Source of the DNA: JBLHHI01 sp047614125
GTDB lineage: Bacteria > Bacteroidota > Bacteroidia > NS11-12g > UBA9320
Length of the DNA: 7,804 nucleotides
Reading direction: 5' to 3'
Assembly: GCA_047614125.1 (NCBI GenBank)
Contig: JBLHHI010000138.1
Coordinates: 1 to 7,804 of the forward strand
Program-made: the position numbers and the translations under genes
In this document: one piece after another, positions 1 to 6,446 of the stretch
Numbering within the stretch: the stretch's first letter is position 1
How the letters are laid out: each line of letters starts with the position of its first letter
Notes under the pieces: model-generated
Told to the model about the DNA's origin: nothing
The model's input: only the letters and a program-made list of their open reading frames with translations
Databases searched by the model: none

Positions 1-1137
1 TTGCTTAACCTCCATCATCATAGCATTTAGGGTGGCATCGAAGGTGTTTTTGTCCATTTCAAACTTCAGTCGCGCTTGAGAAATCTTCGATTGCTTGTAA
101 AATCCATCAAAAATGGGAATGTTTAAATTGAAGCTGTACATGCTTCCGGGGTTCCATATGTTGCCCAACTCATTAAAAGGGGCGCTCGAAGCAAAGCTGT
201 TTTGTTGGTAATTGGCATTGAGCGTCAAGCTTGGGTAGTATCCAACTTTATAGCGCTTTATATTTAAGCTATCCAACAAGAGTTGTTGATTGAGCAATTG
301 ATATTCGGTTCGGTTCTTTGCGTTAAATTCATCCATCAATCGAGGTTGCAACAAAGATTCATCGATTCTACCGGTAAGTTCAATGGCAGTGTTTACATCC
401 ATACCCATAACAACCTTCAGCACGTAGTTCATGATTTGTTGTTGATAGCTCAAATTGTTTATTTGAGTTTGTATGTTGGAAATGGCCAACGACAACCGAT
501 CAACATCCAACTGCTCGGCAAACCCAGATTTCAGCAAGGCCTTCGTTTCGGCTTGTGTCTTTTCTAGAATGGTCAAATTGTCTTTAAGCAAGTTGAAATT
601 TTGTTTGGTTATGAGCGAACCGTAATATGCCTTTTTAATTTTCTCCACCAGCTCAACTTCGGTATTGGCCTTGATGAGTTCAGACAAATGAACATAATGT
701 TTAGCGGATCTTAAGCCCATAAAATACGTTCCATCAAAAACAAGCTGGCTCAAGTTTACCGACCCGGTAAGCGAACTTGGCGCACCAAATTGCACGGTTT
801 GAGGCTGTCCAACCCGAAACTTATCCGGCGTTAGTACACCTTCATTAATTAAAACCGAGTAAACGGTTGGTGAAATAAAATCGGGCAACTGCGTGGAGGC
901 AATGGTAAGATTGTGTGTAAAGTTGGCGCTGGCCGTTACTTGCGGTAAGCCGGATGCAATAACACTTTTAACTTCTTGTTTGCTGTTTTCAATTCCGAGC
1001 TCGGCGTTCACCAAGTCGGCGTTGTTTGCCTTCGCGTACGCAATCGCTTCATTCAGCGATAATAACACGGTGTTTTGGCTATAAACAAGAGCTGCAGAAA
1101 AAATCAGCAAGGAAGCCAAGAGGCAAAGTTTTTTCAT
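1..1137 (-). CDS. TolC-family outer-membrane efflux protein (C-terminus beyond the left edge)
   Basis: The minus-strand frame is open from the ATG at 1137 to position 1, giving 379 residues without a stop. The start MKKLCLLASLLIFSAALVYS is a typical signal peptide, with likely cleavage just before QNTVLLSL. The mature protein begins with the LNEAIAYAKANNADLVNAELGIENSKQ pattern of outer-membrane efflux proteins, followed by long helical stretches (for example residues around KANTEVELVEKIKKAYYGSL) and a second repeat near LLNQQLLLDSLNIKRYKVGYYPSLTLNANY. Family members form a trimeric outer-membrane channel and periplasmic tunnel that works with an adaptor and an inner-membrane pump. Full-length relatives have roughly 430-490 residues, so about the last fifth is outside the window. 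It lies 54 bp behind the TetR gene on the same strand, with no visible promoter between, which suggests one operon. The substrate cannot be told from this gene. Confidence 0.93.
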   Translation of the reverse strand, partial: MKKLCLLASLLIFSAALVYSQNTVLLSLNEAIAYAKANNADLVNAELGIENSKQEVKSVIASGLPQVTASANFTHNLTIASTQLPDFISPTVYSVLINEGVLTPDKFRVGQPQTVQFGAPSSLTGSVNLSQLVFDGTYFMGLRSAKHYVHLSELIKANTEVELVEKIKKAYYGSLITKQNFNLLKDNLTILEKTQAETKALLKSGFAEQLDVDRLSLAISNIQTQINNLSYQQQIMNYVLKVVMGMDVNTAIELTGRIDESLLQPRLMDEFNAKNRTEYQLLNQQLLLDSLNIKRYKVGYYPSLTLNANYQQNSFASSAPFNELGNIWNPGSMYSFNLNIPIFDGFYKQSKISQARLKFEMDKNTFDATLNAMMMEVKQ

Positions 1138-1191
1138 TCTTAATGTTGTTTTATGGATGGATGTATTTTTGTACGTCATTTGTGCGAACGT

Positions 1192-1806
1192 TTACGTTGG
1201 GTATTTAATTTGTTTGAACTCATGCAGCTCAGCGCGGCCCTGATCTGTTAAAAGGGCATGGAGATGGTAGTCCATCAACTGCATCGCAATGTTTATATAC
1301 GGTTGTTTCGACAGTGGAAAAACATCGGGGTTAATCGACGCCTCAACCAACTCTATGTAAAACTTTGCTATAACATCCGAATCTATTTCTGGCCGGTACA
1401 AGCCCGACTTTTGGCCCAATTGGATGTTGGTTTTAACCTGATCTACTATATATACTTCCTTGTGTGCGATAAACAATTTCCAGCTGCTCGGATAGTATTT
1501 GCGCAGATCGAATAAGGTGCTGGGGTTAATTTCCTGATAATTTTGTGAGAGATGTTGTGCTAATTTTAGTAATTGTTCAATGGCATTGTGCGTGCTCGAC
1601 ATCATGAGCCCGCACTGCTTTTGATCGCAATCGAAATGATATCCAACGCTTTCATTAACCAGTTCTCTTTTGTCTTTGAAATAAGTATAGAGTGTTTTTT
1701 TGCTCATGCCCAGTTCAGAAGAAATGTTATCCATGCTCACGCTTTTAATGCCAAAGCGCATGAACATGTTGAGCGAAGACGAAATTATTTGAAGCCGTGT
1801 ATCCAT
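1192..1806 (-). CDS. TetR/AcrR-family transcriptional regulator
   Basis: This 204-residue protein has an N-terminal TetR-type helix-turn-helix at about residues 22-49 (SVSMDNISSELGMSKKTLYTYF, then KDKREL), the most conserved part of the family. The remaining 150 residues are an all-helical ligand-binding and dimerisation part without recognisable sequence motifs; the segment LFDLRKYYPSSWKLF resembles Bacteroidota regulators found beside efflux genes. The frame could be extended to a TTG at 1821, but that codon lies inside the -7 box at 1819-1826, so the ATG at 1806 is the better start. It ends in TAA, 54 bp before the TolC-like gene, which it probably controls together with itself. A palindrome at 1832-1855 is a candidate operator. 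The inducing ligand is unknown. Confidence 0.93.
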   Translation of the reverse strand: MDTRLQIISSSLNMFMRFGIKSVSMDNISSELGMSKKTLYTYFKDKRELVNESVGYHFDCDQKQCGLMMSSTHNAIEQLLKLAQHLSQNYQEINPSTLFDLRKYYPSSWKLFIAHKEVYIVDQVKTNIQLGQKSGLYRPEIDSDVIAKFYIELVEASINPDVFPLSKQPYINIAMQLMDYHLHALLTDQGRAELHEFKQIKYPT

Positions 1807-1818
1807 TTTAATCGGCGG

Positions 1819-1826
1819 CAAAAGTA
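1819..1826 (-). promoter_or_regulatory. Bacteroidota -7 box of the tetR-tolC operon
   Basis: On the minus strand the sequence reads TACTTTTG, an exact match to the Bacteroidota -7 consensus TAnnTTTG. Only 12 bases separate it from the ATG at 1806, so the expected transcript would have a leader of about 10 nt or less. I see no convincing TTG-type -33 element at the usual distance upstream. Confidence 0.6.
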
Positions 1827-1831
1827 ATCGG

Positions 1832-1855
1832 AAACTTTTGGTCAGCCTAAAGTTT
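1832..1855. promoter_or_regulatory. Imperfect palindrome, candidate TetR operator
   Basis: The arms AAACTTTTGG (1832-1841) and CCTAAAGTTT (1846-1855) are reverse complements at 9 of 10 positions, around a 4-base centre TCAG. It lies 5 bp upstream of the tetR -7 box, where a bound protein would cover the -33 region of that promoter. TetR-family repressors commonly bind such palindromes next to their own gene. The assignment to this regulator is inferred from position and symmetry only. Confidence 0.45.
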
Positions 1856-1963
1856 TCAAAGTTTTTTCGTGGGATATTTCAATGGTTCCATCGACAAGTC
1901 AATTTTCGTAAAGGGGTCACTTTATGGCGGGTGAATAATTCTCGCAACTCAAATGATTAAATG

Positions 1964-1971
1964 TACTTTTG
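1964..1971 (+). promoter_or_regulatory. Bacteroidota -7 box of udk
   Basis: TACTTTTG matches TAnnTTTG exactly. The box ends only 7 bases before the ATG at 1979, so transcription would begin almost at the start codon. It excludes the upstream ATG at 1961 as a start, because that codon would lie upstream of the transcript. No clear -33 element is visible. Confidence 0.6.
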
Positions 1972-1978
1972 CCGCTGG

Positions 1979-2605
1979 ATGCAAAATCAAAGTCCATACA
2001 TCGTAGGAATTGCTGGCGGAAGTGCCTCTGGCAAGACCACCTTTATCAATGAGTTGACTAAGATTTACTCGGAAGATTCGATCTGTGTAATTTCACAAGA
2101 TCATTATTACAAACCACTGTCTGAGCAAGTGGTTGATTCGAATGGAGAGGTTAATTTTGATTTACCACAAGGCATTGATTTTGACCGGTTGGTGAAAGAC
2201 GTGAAGAAATTAAAAAAGGGAAAGCGTGTTTCCATTGTTGAATACACCTTTAACAATCCGGATATTTTCCCTAAACAAATCAACTTTTACGCGGCGCCTA
2301 TCATCATTATAGAGGGCTTGTTCATATTTGCAGATTCCAACCTCGACAAGCTTTTTGATTTAAAGCTGTACATCGATGCTGAGCCTGAAATTATGCTTAA
2401 ACGCCGCATTAAACGCGATTCGAAAGAGCGTGGAATGACCGAAGCGCAGATCATCTATCAATGGGAAGAGCACGTAATGCCAGCGTATACAAGCTTTTTA
2501 CTTCCGTATAAAAGTTCGGTAGATATGGTAATTGTAAACAACAGCCATTTCAAAAACAGCTTCGAGGTATTACTTCACCATTTTGATCGCAAACTCGTAA
2601 AATAA
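1979..2605 (+). CDS. udk: Uridine kinase
   Basis: This cytoplasmic enzyme of pyrimidine salvage phosphorylates uridine (and usually cytidine) to the monophosphate with ATP or GTP. The 208-residue product has the expected length. The P-loop GGSASGKT is at residues 13-20, followed by family blocks in the normal order: SQDHYY at 39-44, NFDLPQGIDFDRL at 59-71 (nucleoside-binding region), the hydrophobic strand ending in IEGLFIF at 111-117, and the lid-region basic stretch KRRIKRDSKERG at 141-152. The frame also contains an ATG at 1961, but a -7 promoter box covers 1964-1971, and the family N-terminus begins a few residues before the P-loop, so 1979 is chosen. It is divergent from tetR and followed after 141 bp by secDF, which has its own promoter. 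No frame damage is visible. Confidence 0.94.
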   Translation: MQNQSPYIVGIAGGSASGKTTFINELTKIYSEDSICVISQDHYYKPLSEQVVDSNGEVNFDLPQGIDFDRLVKDVKKLKKGKRVSIVEYTFNNPDIFPKQINFYAAPIIIIEGLFIFADSNLDKLFDLKLYIDAEPEIMLKRRIKRDSKERGMTEAQIIYQWEEHVMPAYTSFLLPYKSSVDMVIVNNSHFKNSFEVLLHHFDRKLVK

Positions 2606-2666
2606 TCGTCCAAAATGTGAGGCCGCAACTGCCTTAAAATAAGCCGTCGAATATCTCTATTTGACA

Positions 2667-2696
2667 TTGGACAATTAAAAAAATCAACTACTTTTG
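2667..2696 (+). promoter_or_regulatory. Promoter of secDF
   Basis: A TTG at 2667-2669 (-33 element) and TACTTTTG at 2689-2696 (-7 element) are separated by 19 bases, matching the Bacteroidota arrangement TTG-N17-23-TAnnTTTG. Transcription should begin near 2700, giving a 5' leader of about 45 nt that is very rich in A and T. The leader has no strong Shine-Dalgarno sequence before the ATG at 2747, which is normal in this phylum. Confidence 0.7.
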
Positions 2697-2746
2697 CGGA
2701 CTTTGAAAAAAAGAAACAAGAAGATTTTATTTTTTGATAATTTAGA

Positions 2747-5700
2747 ATGAAAAACAAAGGATTTGTAAAGGTTTTAGTCGCCATTTTAGGGCTGGTTTGT
2801 TTATATCAACTGGCGTTTACTCCGGTTACGCGTCGGGCTGAAAGCAAGATTAAAGCTCAGGCAGAAGAAATTGCGAAGAAGACGGGTCGTTCTTTTCACG
2901 ATGTAAATAAAGAGTTATTGGATTCGCTTCGAGGAGAAGTAATTTACTCTTGGGGCATTGCTGAATGGACCTACCAAGAATGTAAAGAACAGGAGATTAA
3001 CCTTGGTCTTGACCTTCAAGGAGGTATGAACGTAACCTTGGAAGTATCTATTCCGGACATGGTTAAATCATTGGCGGGCCCAGAGAATGATCCAAAGTAC
3101 ACACAAGCAATGAACAGAGCGATGGCTGAATATACGGGCCGTCAGAACTTCATTGACTTATTCGCATCAAAATATGCAGAGCTCGATGGAAGTGGTCAAG
3201 GACTTGCGCGAATCTTTTACGAGAACAGTCGGAAAGAGGCTTTGCCAAATCAATTTAACTCAACCGATAAGGAAATCATCAAATGGATGAAAGAAGAGGC
3301 CGATGGTGCTTTTGGTAGAACGTTCGACATTATAAAAACGCGGATTGACCTATTTGGTGCAACCCAGCCAAATGTTCAGAAGTTGGAAAACGGAAGAATC
3401 TTGGTTGAATTGCCAGGGGCTGACGATCCAAAGAGAATTGAAGACATCCTTCAAACTTCGGCAAAGCTCGATTTTTGGGATTGTTATATGAACTACGATG
3501 CCTTCCAGTTTTTAGTAGAAGCTGACAAAGTATTAGGCGCTCGTTTAAAGTTGGAAGCCGATGAAAAGAGTGGTGTAGATACCACAACAGCCCCTGCTGC
3601 GGCTGCGGTTACTCCTGCAATTACACCGGCAGTAACACCAGTTGTTACGAACGATACGGGTGTTTCTTCAGCTCCACAGGCTGTAGGTGATACTGGTATT
3701 GCCAGCATTGATTCAAATAAAAGTGATACCGCATCAAAAGATCAATTGTCTTTTGAGCAGAGCTTAATAGAAAACCCATTCACCACGCGCATTTATCCTT
3801 ATGTAGATGATCAAAAGAACTTCGTTCCATCGGCCATTGTTGGCTACGTGGAAAAGAAGAACATGGCGTTTTTCGACAAATACTTAAATGATCCTGAGAT
3901 TCGTGGATCTGTAATTCCAGCAGATGTAACCTTTAAATGGAGTTTTAAACCCATGGATGATGCGGGTAATGTGTACTTTTTATATGCATTGCGCGGCGAA
4001 AAACCCATTTTGGATGGAAGTGTTGTTGTTAACGCAAGGCCAACCTTAGAAGTTAATGGAGAGTACAAGGTTTCGATGACCATGAACAACCAAGGTGCCA
4101 TGGAGTGGAAACAAATCACAGAAGTTGCTTCCAGCAAAAAACCTCAAGGTTCTATTGCCATTGTGTTAGACGATGCAGTTTACAGTGCACCAACGGTAAA
4201 TTCGGTTATTCCAAATGGCCAATCTTCGATCGAAGGTAATTACAGCTTAGAAAGCGCATCCGATCTTAGTAACATATTAAAAGCAGGTAGAATGGATTTT
4301 CCAGCCAACATCGTAGAATCTACGGTTGTTGGGCCAAGTTTGGGCAAGGCTGCCATTAGAGCAGGATTAATTTCGCTCTTAGTTGGATTTTTTGCGGTAA
4401 TCTTATTCATGATGGCCTACTATGCCAAGGCAGGTATTTATGCGGTCATTGCATTGCTGGCTAACATGTTCTTTATACTTGGCGTGTTGGGCGGACTGAA
4501 AGCAGCCTTAACCCTTCCGGGTATGGCTGGTTTAGTATTAACCATTGGTATGGCAGTTGATGCCAACGTACTGATTTTTGAGCGAATAAAGGAAGAACTT
4601 GCCACCGGAAAAGGATTTAAAGCCTCGATTAAACAGGGGTATCAAGCGGCGTATTCATCCATTATTGATGCGAACGTTACAACGCTCATTGCGGCCATTA
4701 TTCTTTATGTATTAGGAAAAGGACCTGTAGCTGGTTTCGGTATCATTCTATTAATTGGTATCTTATCTTCATTGTTTACATCCATTGCTTTAACTCGTTT
4801 GTTTGTAGAACGTGATATTGCGAAAGGAAACGAAACATCTTTTGCAAGCAACTTTAGCAAAAAAATATTCAACAACTTCAATTACAACTTCATCGGGAAT
4901 AGAAAGAAGTTTTACATAATATCTTCAATCATCATTTTGGGAGGCATGGTTTCTTTATTTACCAAAGGCCTAAGTACTGGAGTTGATTTTAGAGGCGGTT
5001 GGTCGTACGTGACGCAAATTGACGGAGCTTCCAATACTGAAGACATTCGGAAAGCCATTGATGCAGAAATGGCGAAAGATAAAACGCATGAAATTAGCAC
5101 GGTTGAAGTTAAAACCTACGGTGCAGATGGCATGTATAAAATCACCACAGCATATCGCATTACGGATACCAGCAAGGTGGTTAGTACCGAAGTTAAAAAT
5201 ACAATCTTAAACGGCTTAGCTAAGTACAATGTGAACGATTCGACCACCATTTTGGCGGAGAGCAAGGTTGGACCAACCATCGCCGAAGACATTAAGGTGA
5301 ATTCGAGCTTGGCGGTTATTCTTTCGCTCATTGGCATGTTCTTATACATTGTTATTCGATTTAGAAAATGGGGCTATGGCTTAGGAGCTACTGTTGCACT
5401 CTTCCACGATGTAATGATTGTATTCTCCATTTATTCGATTTTCTACGGCATCCTTCCGTTTACCATGGATATTGATCAAGCGTTTATTGCGGCCATTTTA
5501 ACCGTGGTGGGTTATTCCATTAACGATACTGTGGTAGTATTTGACCGGGTTCGGGAGTTCTTAGGAAGTCATAAATACGAAGAGAATACATCAGGTGTAA
5601 TTAACGACGCGATAAACCAAACCTTAAGCAGAACCTTAGTTACCTCGTTAACCACGCTGTTAGTGGTGTTGGTATTGTTTTTGTTTGGAGGTGAAGGCTT

Positions 5701-5809
5701 GAAAGGATTTACCTTTGCGCTTCTAATCGGAGTTGCTGTCGGAACCTATTCTTCCATCTGCATTGCCACACCAATTGTGGTTGACTTTATGCAGAAAAAG
5801 AAGCAGTAA
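2747..5809 (+). CDS. secDF: Protein translocase SecDF (fused SecD and SecF)
   Basis: SecDF is an inner-membrane partner of SecYEG that uses the proton gradient to pull exported proteins through on the periplasmic side. The 1020-residue product has both halves. SecD part: a first membrane segment at about 7-24, LGLDLQGG at 86-93, the periplasmic block TRIDLFGATQPNVQ at 198-211 with LVELPGADDPKR at 219-230, then five membrane segments at about 538-685 including GMAVDANVLIFERIKEEL at 601-618. SecF part: membrane segment about 722-738, GVDFRGG at 745-751, a periplasmic loop, then five segments at about 855-1009 including YSINDTVVVFDRVRE at 923-937 and SRTLVTSLTT at 961-970. Asp605, Asp927 and Arg962 probably correspond to the proton-relay residues known in Thermus SecDF. 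A Thr/Ala/Pro-rich linker (about 276-335) interrupts the first periplasmic domain. SecDF fusion is usual in Bacteroidota. It has its own promoter and terminator, so is probably monocistronic. Confidence 0.97.
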   Translation: MKNKGFVKVLVAILGLVCLYQLAFTPVTRRAESKIKAQAEEIAKKTGRSFHDVNKELLDSLRGEVIYSWGIAEWTYQECKEQEINLGLDLQGGMNVTLEVSIPDMVKSLAGPENDPKYTQAMNRAMAEYTGRQNFIDLFASKYAELDGSGQGLARIFYENSRKEALPNQFNSTDKEIIKWMKEEADGAFGRTFDIIKTRIDLFGATQPNVQKLENGRILVELPGADDPKRIEDILQTSAKLDFWDCYMNYDAFQFLVEADKVLGARLKLEADEKSGVDTTTAPAAAAVTPAITPAVTPVVTNDTGVSSAPQAVGDTGIASIDSNKSDTASKDQLSFEQSLIENPFTTRIYPYVDDQKNFVPSAIVGYVEKKNMAFFDKYLNDPEIRGSVIPADVTFKWSFKPMDDAGNVYFLYALRGEKPILDGSVVVNARPTLEVNGEYKVSMTMNNQGAMEWKQITEVASSKKPQGSIAIVLDDAVYSAPTVNSVIPNGQSSIEGNYSLESASDLSNILKAGRMDFPANIVESTVVGPSLGKAAIRAGLISLLVGFFAVILFMMAYYAKAGIYAVIALLANMFFILGVLGGLKAALTLPGMAGLVLTIGMAVDANVLIFERIKEELATGKGFKASIKQGYQAAYSSIIDANVTTLIAAIILYVLGKGPVAGFGIILLIGILSSLFTSIALTRLFVERDIAKGNETSFASNFSKKIFNNFNYNFIGNRKKFYIISSIIILGGMVSLFTKGLSTGVDFRGGWSYVTQIDGASNTEDIRKAIDAEMAKDKTHEISTVEVKTYGADGMYKITTAYRITDTSKVVSTEVKNTILNGLAKYNVNDSTTILAESKVGPTIAEDIKVNSSLAVILSLIGMFLYIVIRFRKWGYGLGATVALFHDVMIVFSIYSIFYGILPFTMDIDQAFIAAILTVVGYSINDTVVVFDRVREFLGSHKYEENTSGVINDAINQTLSRTLVTSLTTLLVVLVLFLFGGEGLKGFTFALLIGVAVGTYSSICIATPIVVDFMQKKKQ

Positions 5810-5833
5810 AAATATCGATCATAAATGATCATT

Positions 5834-5864
5834 AAAGCCCTGGCTATTGGTCGGGGCTTTTTTT
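5834..5864 (+). terminator. Intrinsic terminator of secDF
   Basis: The perfect outer stem AAAGCCC (5834-5840) with GGGCTTT (5854-5860) extends inward by four pairs (two of them G-T) to a 5-base loop at 5845-5849, and is followed by a run of T to 5864. It begins 24 bp after the secDF stop codon. Confidence 0.88.
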
Positions 5865-5985
5865 ATAAGTTGAAGTTTAGGCTGAAGTTGATTCAAGAAT
5901 AATTATGCCCTCGCTTGGCTCCAGCCCATAGCCGTTAACTTAAATATTATAATCAATTGACTATGAATATGTTAGGTATGGACAC

Positions 5986-6004
5986 AACTCCCCATTTGGG
6001 AGTT
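5986..6004. repeat. Short perfect inverted repeat (hairpin)
   Basis: AACTCCC (5986-5992) and GGGAGTT (5998-6004) form a perfect 7-bp stem around a 5-base loop. No run of T follows directly on either strand, so it is not a clear intrinsic terminator. Confidence 0.5.
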
Positions 6005-6045
6005 TGAGTTTCGTTTCCCATATTTACCGTATTTTTTTGTTGAAA

Positions 6046-6083
6046 AAGGCGGTTTATAAACATAAACCTTCCTGTTTCGCCTT
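6046..6083. repeat. Nested inverted repeat
   Basis: The outer arms AAGGCG (6046-6051) and CGCCTT (6078-6083) enclose an inner pair GGTTTAT (6051-6057) and ATAAACC (6062-6068) with a 4-base loop. Base 6051 is shared, so both stems cannot use it. An unpaired 9-base segment (6069-6077) lies on the right side only. Function unknown. Confidence 0.45.
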
Positions 6084-6130
6084 ACTACTTGGGTTCTATA
6101 CAAATCTGAATTTGAAAAGATTAATCGAAC

Positions 6131-6427
6131 TCAGGTTAAAAAGCTTTTACCACAGCCCGTAGATCCGGTGATAATAAGGTTTTCACTTCTGTCTATAAAG
6201 GCACAGTCTGCCAAAGAACTTAACGTTTCTTTAGACAAGTTTCGTTCTGCACCACATAGCACATCATTGATGGACGCTTGATAACGGAACTTAGCCGCTT
6301 TAATGGCCGTTTGTGTTTTTCGGTGACTTCGGTACAGGTGTTCTGCCTCGATGAGCTGAGCCAGCAGTATATCCGGGGTGGGTGCTTTGCCTAAATATTT
6401 GTTGTATAAGCCCTTGACATGCAGACC
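6131..6427 (-). pseudogene. istB: istB fragment, IS21 transposition helper ATPase
   Basis: The open frame gives 98 residues. The block LLAQLIEAEHLYRSHRKTQ, then IKAAKFRYQASI, ERNLSKETLSSLADCAFI and ENLIITGSTGCGKSF is the characteristic first third of IstB, ending in the Walker A loop GSTGCGKS (6143-6166). Complete IstB proteins have about 240-260 residues; everything after the P-loop, including Walker B and the remaining AAA+ core, is missing because the reading frame meets TGA at 6131-6133 and similarity ends. The N-terminus is also incomplete: the frame has a TAG at 6428-6430 and no ATG, and it follows the istA frame with too little room for both an IstA C-terminus and an IstB N-terminus. 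IstB normally assists IstA in target choice and strand transfer; this remnant cannot. Confidence 0.85.
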
Positions 6428-6446
6428 CTATTCGAAGACCTTCCTG

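Larger units (their letters stand above)
5865..6130. other. 266-bp stretch without a recognisable gene
   Basis: This lies between the secDF terminator and the broken end of the IS21 remnant. I recognise no gene. The minus-strand istB frame continues open after its TGA (6131-6133) for 52 codons to a TAA at 5972-5974, encoding a basic, tyrosine-rich string (VRRNRKVYVYKPPF, then STKKYGKYGKR). It has no early start codon. A second minus-strand frame from an ATG at 6063 gives only 36 residues. Two inverted repeats at 5986-6004 and 6046-6083 are listed separately. It may be old flanking DNA or the end of a lost gene. Confidence 0.5.

Noticed and set aside
1164..1171. Plus-strand TATTTTTG matching the -7 consensus TAnnTTTG.
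   Set aside because: It lies in the short tetR-tolC gap and points towards the 3' end of tetR on the opposite strand, with no plus-strand gene downstream; a chance match in AT-rich DNA.
1573..1827. Plus-strand open frame opposite tetR.
   Set aside because: Antisense to the conserved helix-turn-helix of the regulator; its composition is that of a shadow frame.
2618..2636. Possible hairpin TGAGGC with GCCTTA after udk, as a terminator.
   Set aside because: The stem has 6 pairs including one G-T, a 7-base loop, and no following run of T.
3330..5349. Several minus-strand and off-frame open frames of 60-100 codons within secDF.
   Set aside because: All overlap strongly conserved SecDF coding sequence, lack promoters and resemble nothing known.
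5817..5830. GATCAT-AA-ATGATC inverted repeat just after secDF.
   Set aside because: The loop is only 2 bases and the stem is AT-rich; the adjoining hairpin at 5834-5864 already explains termination.
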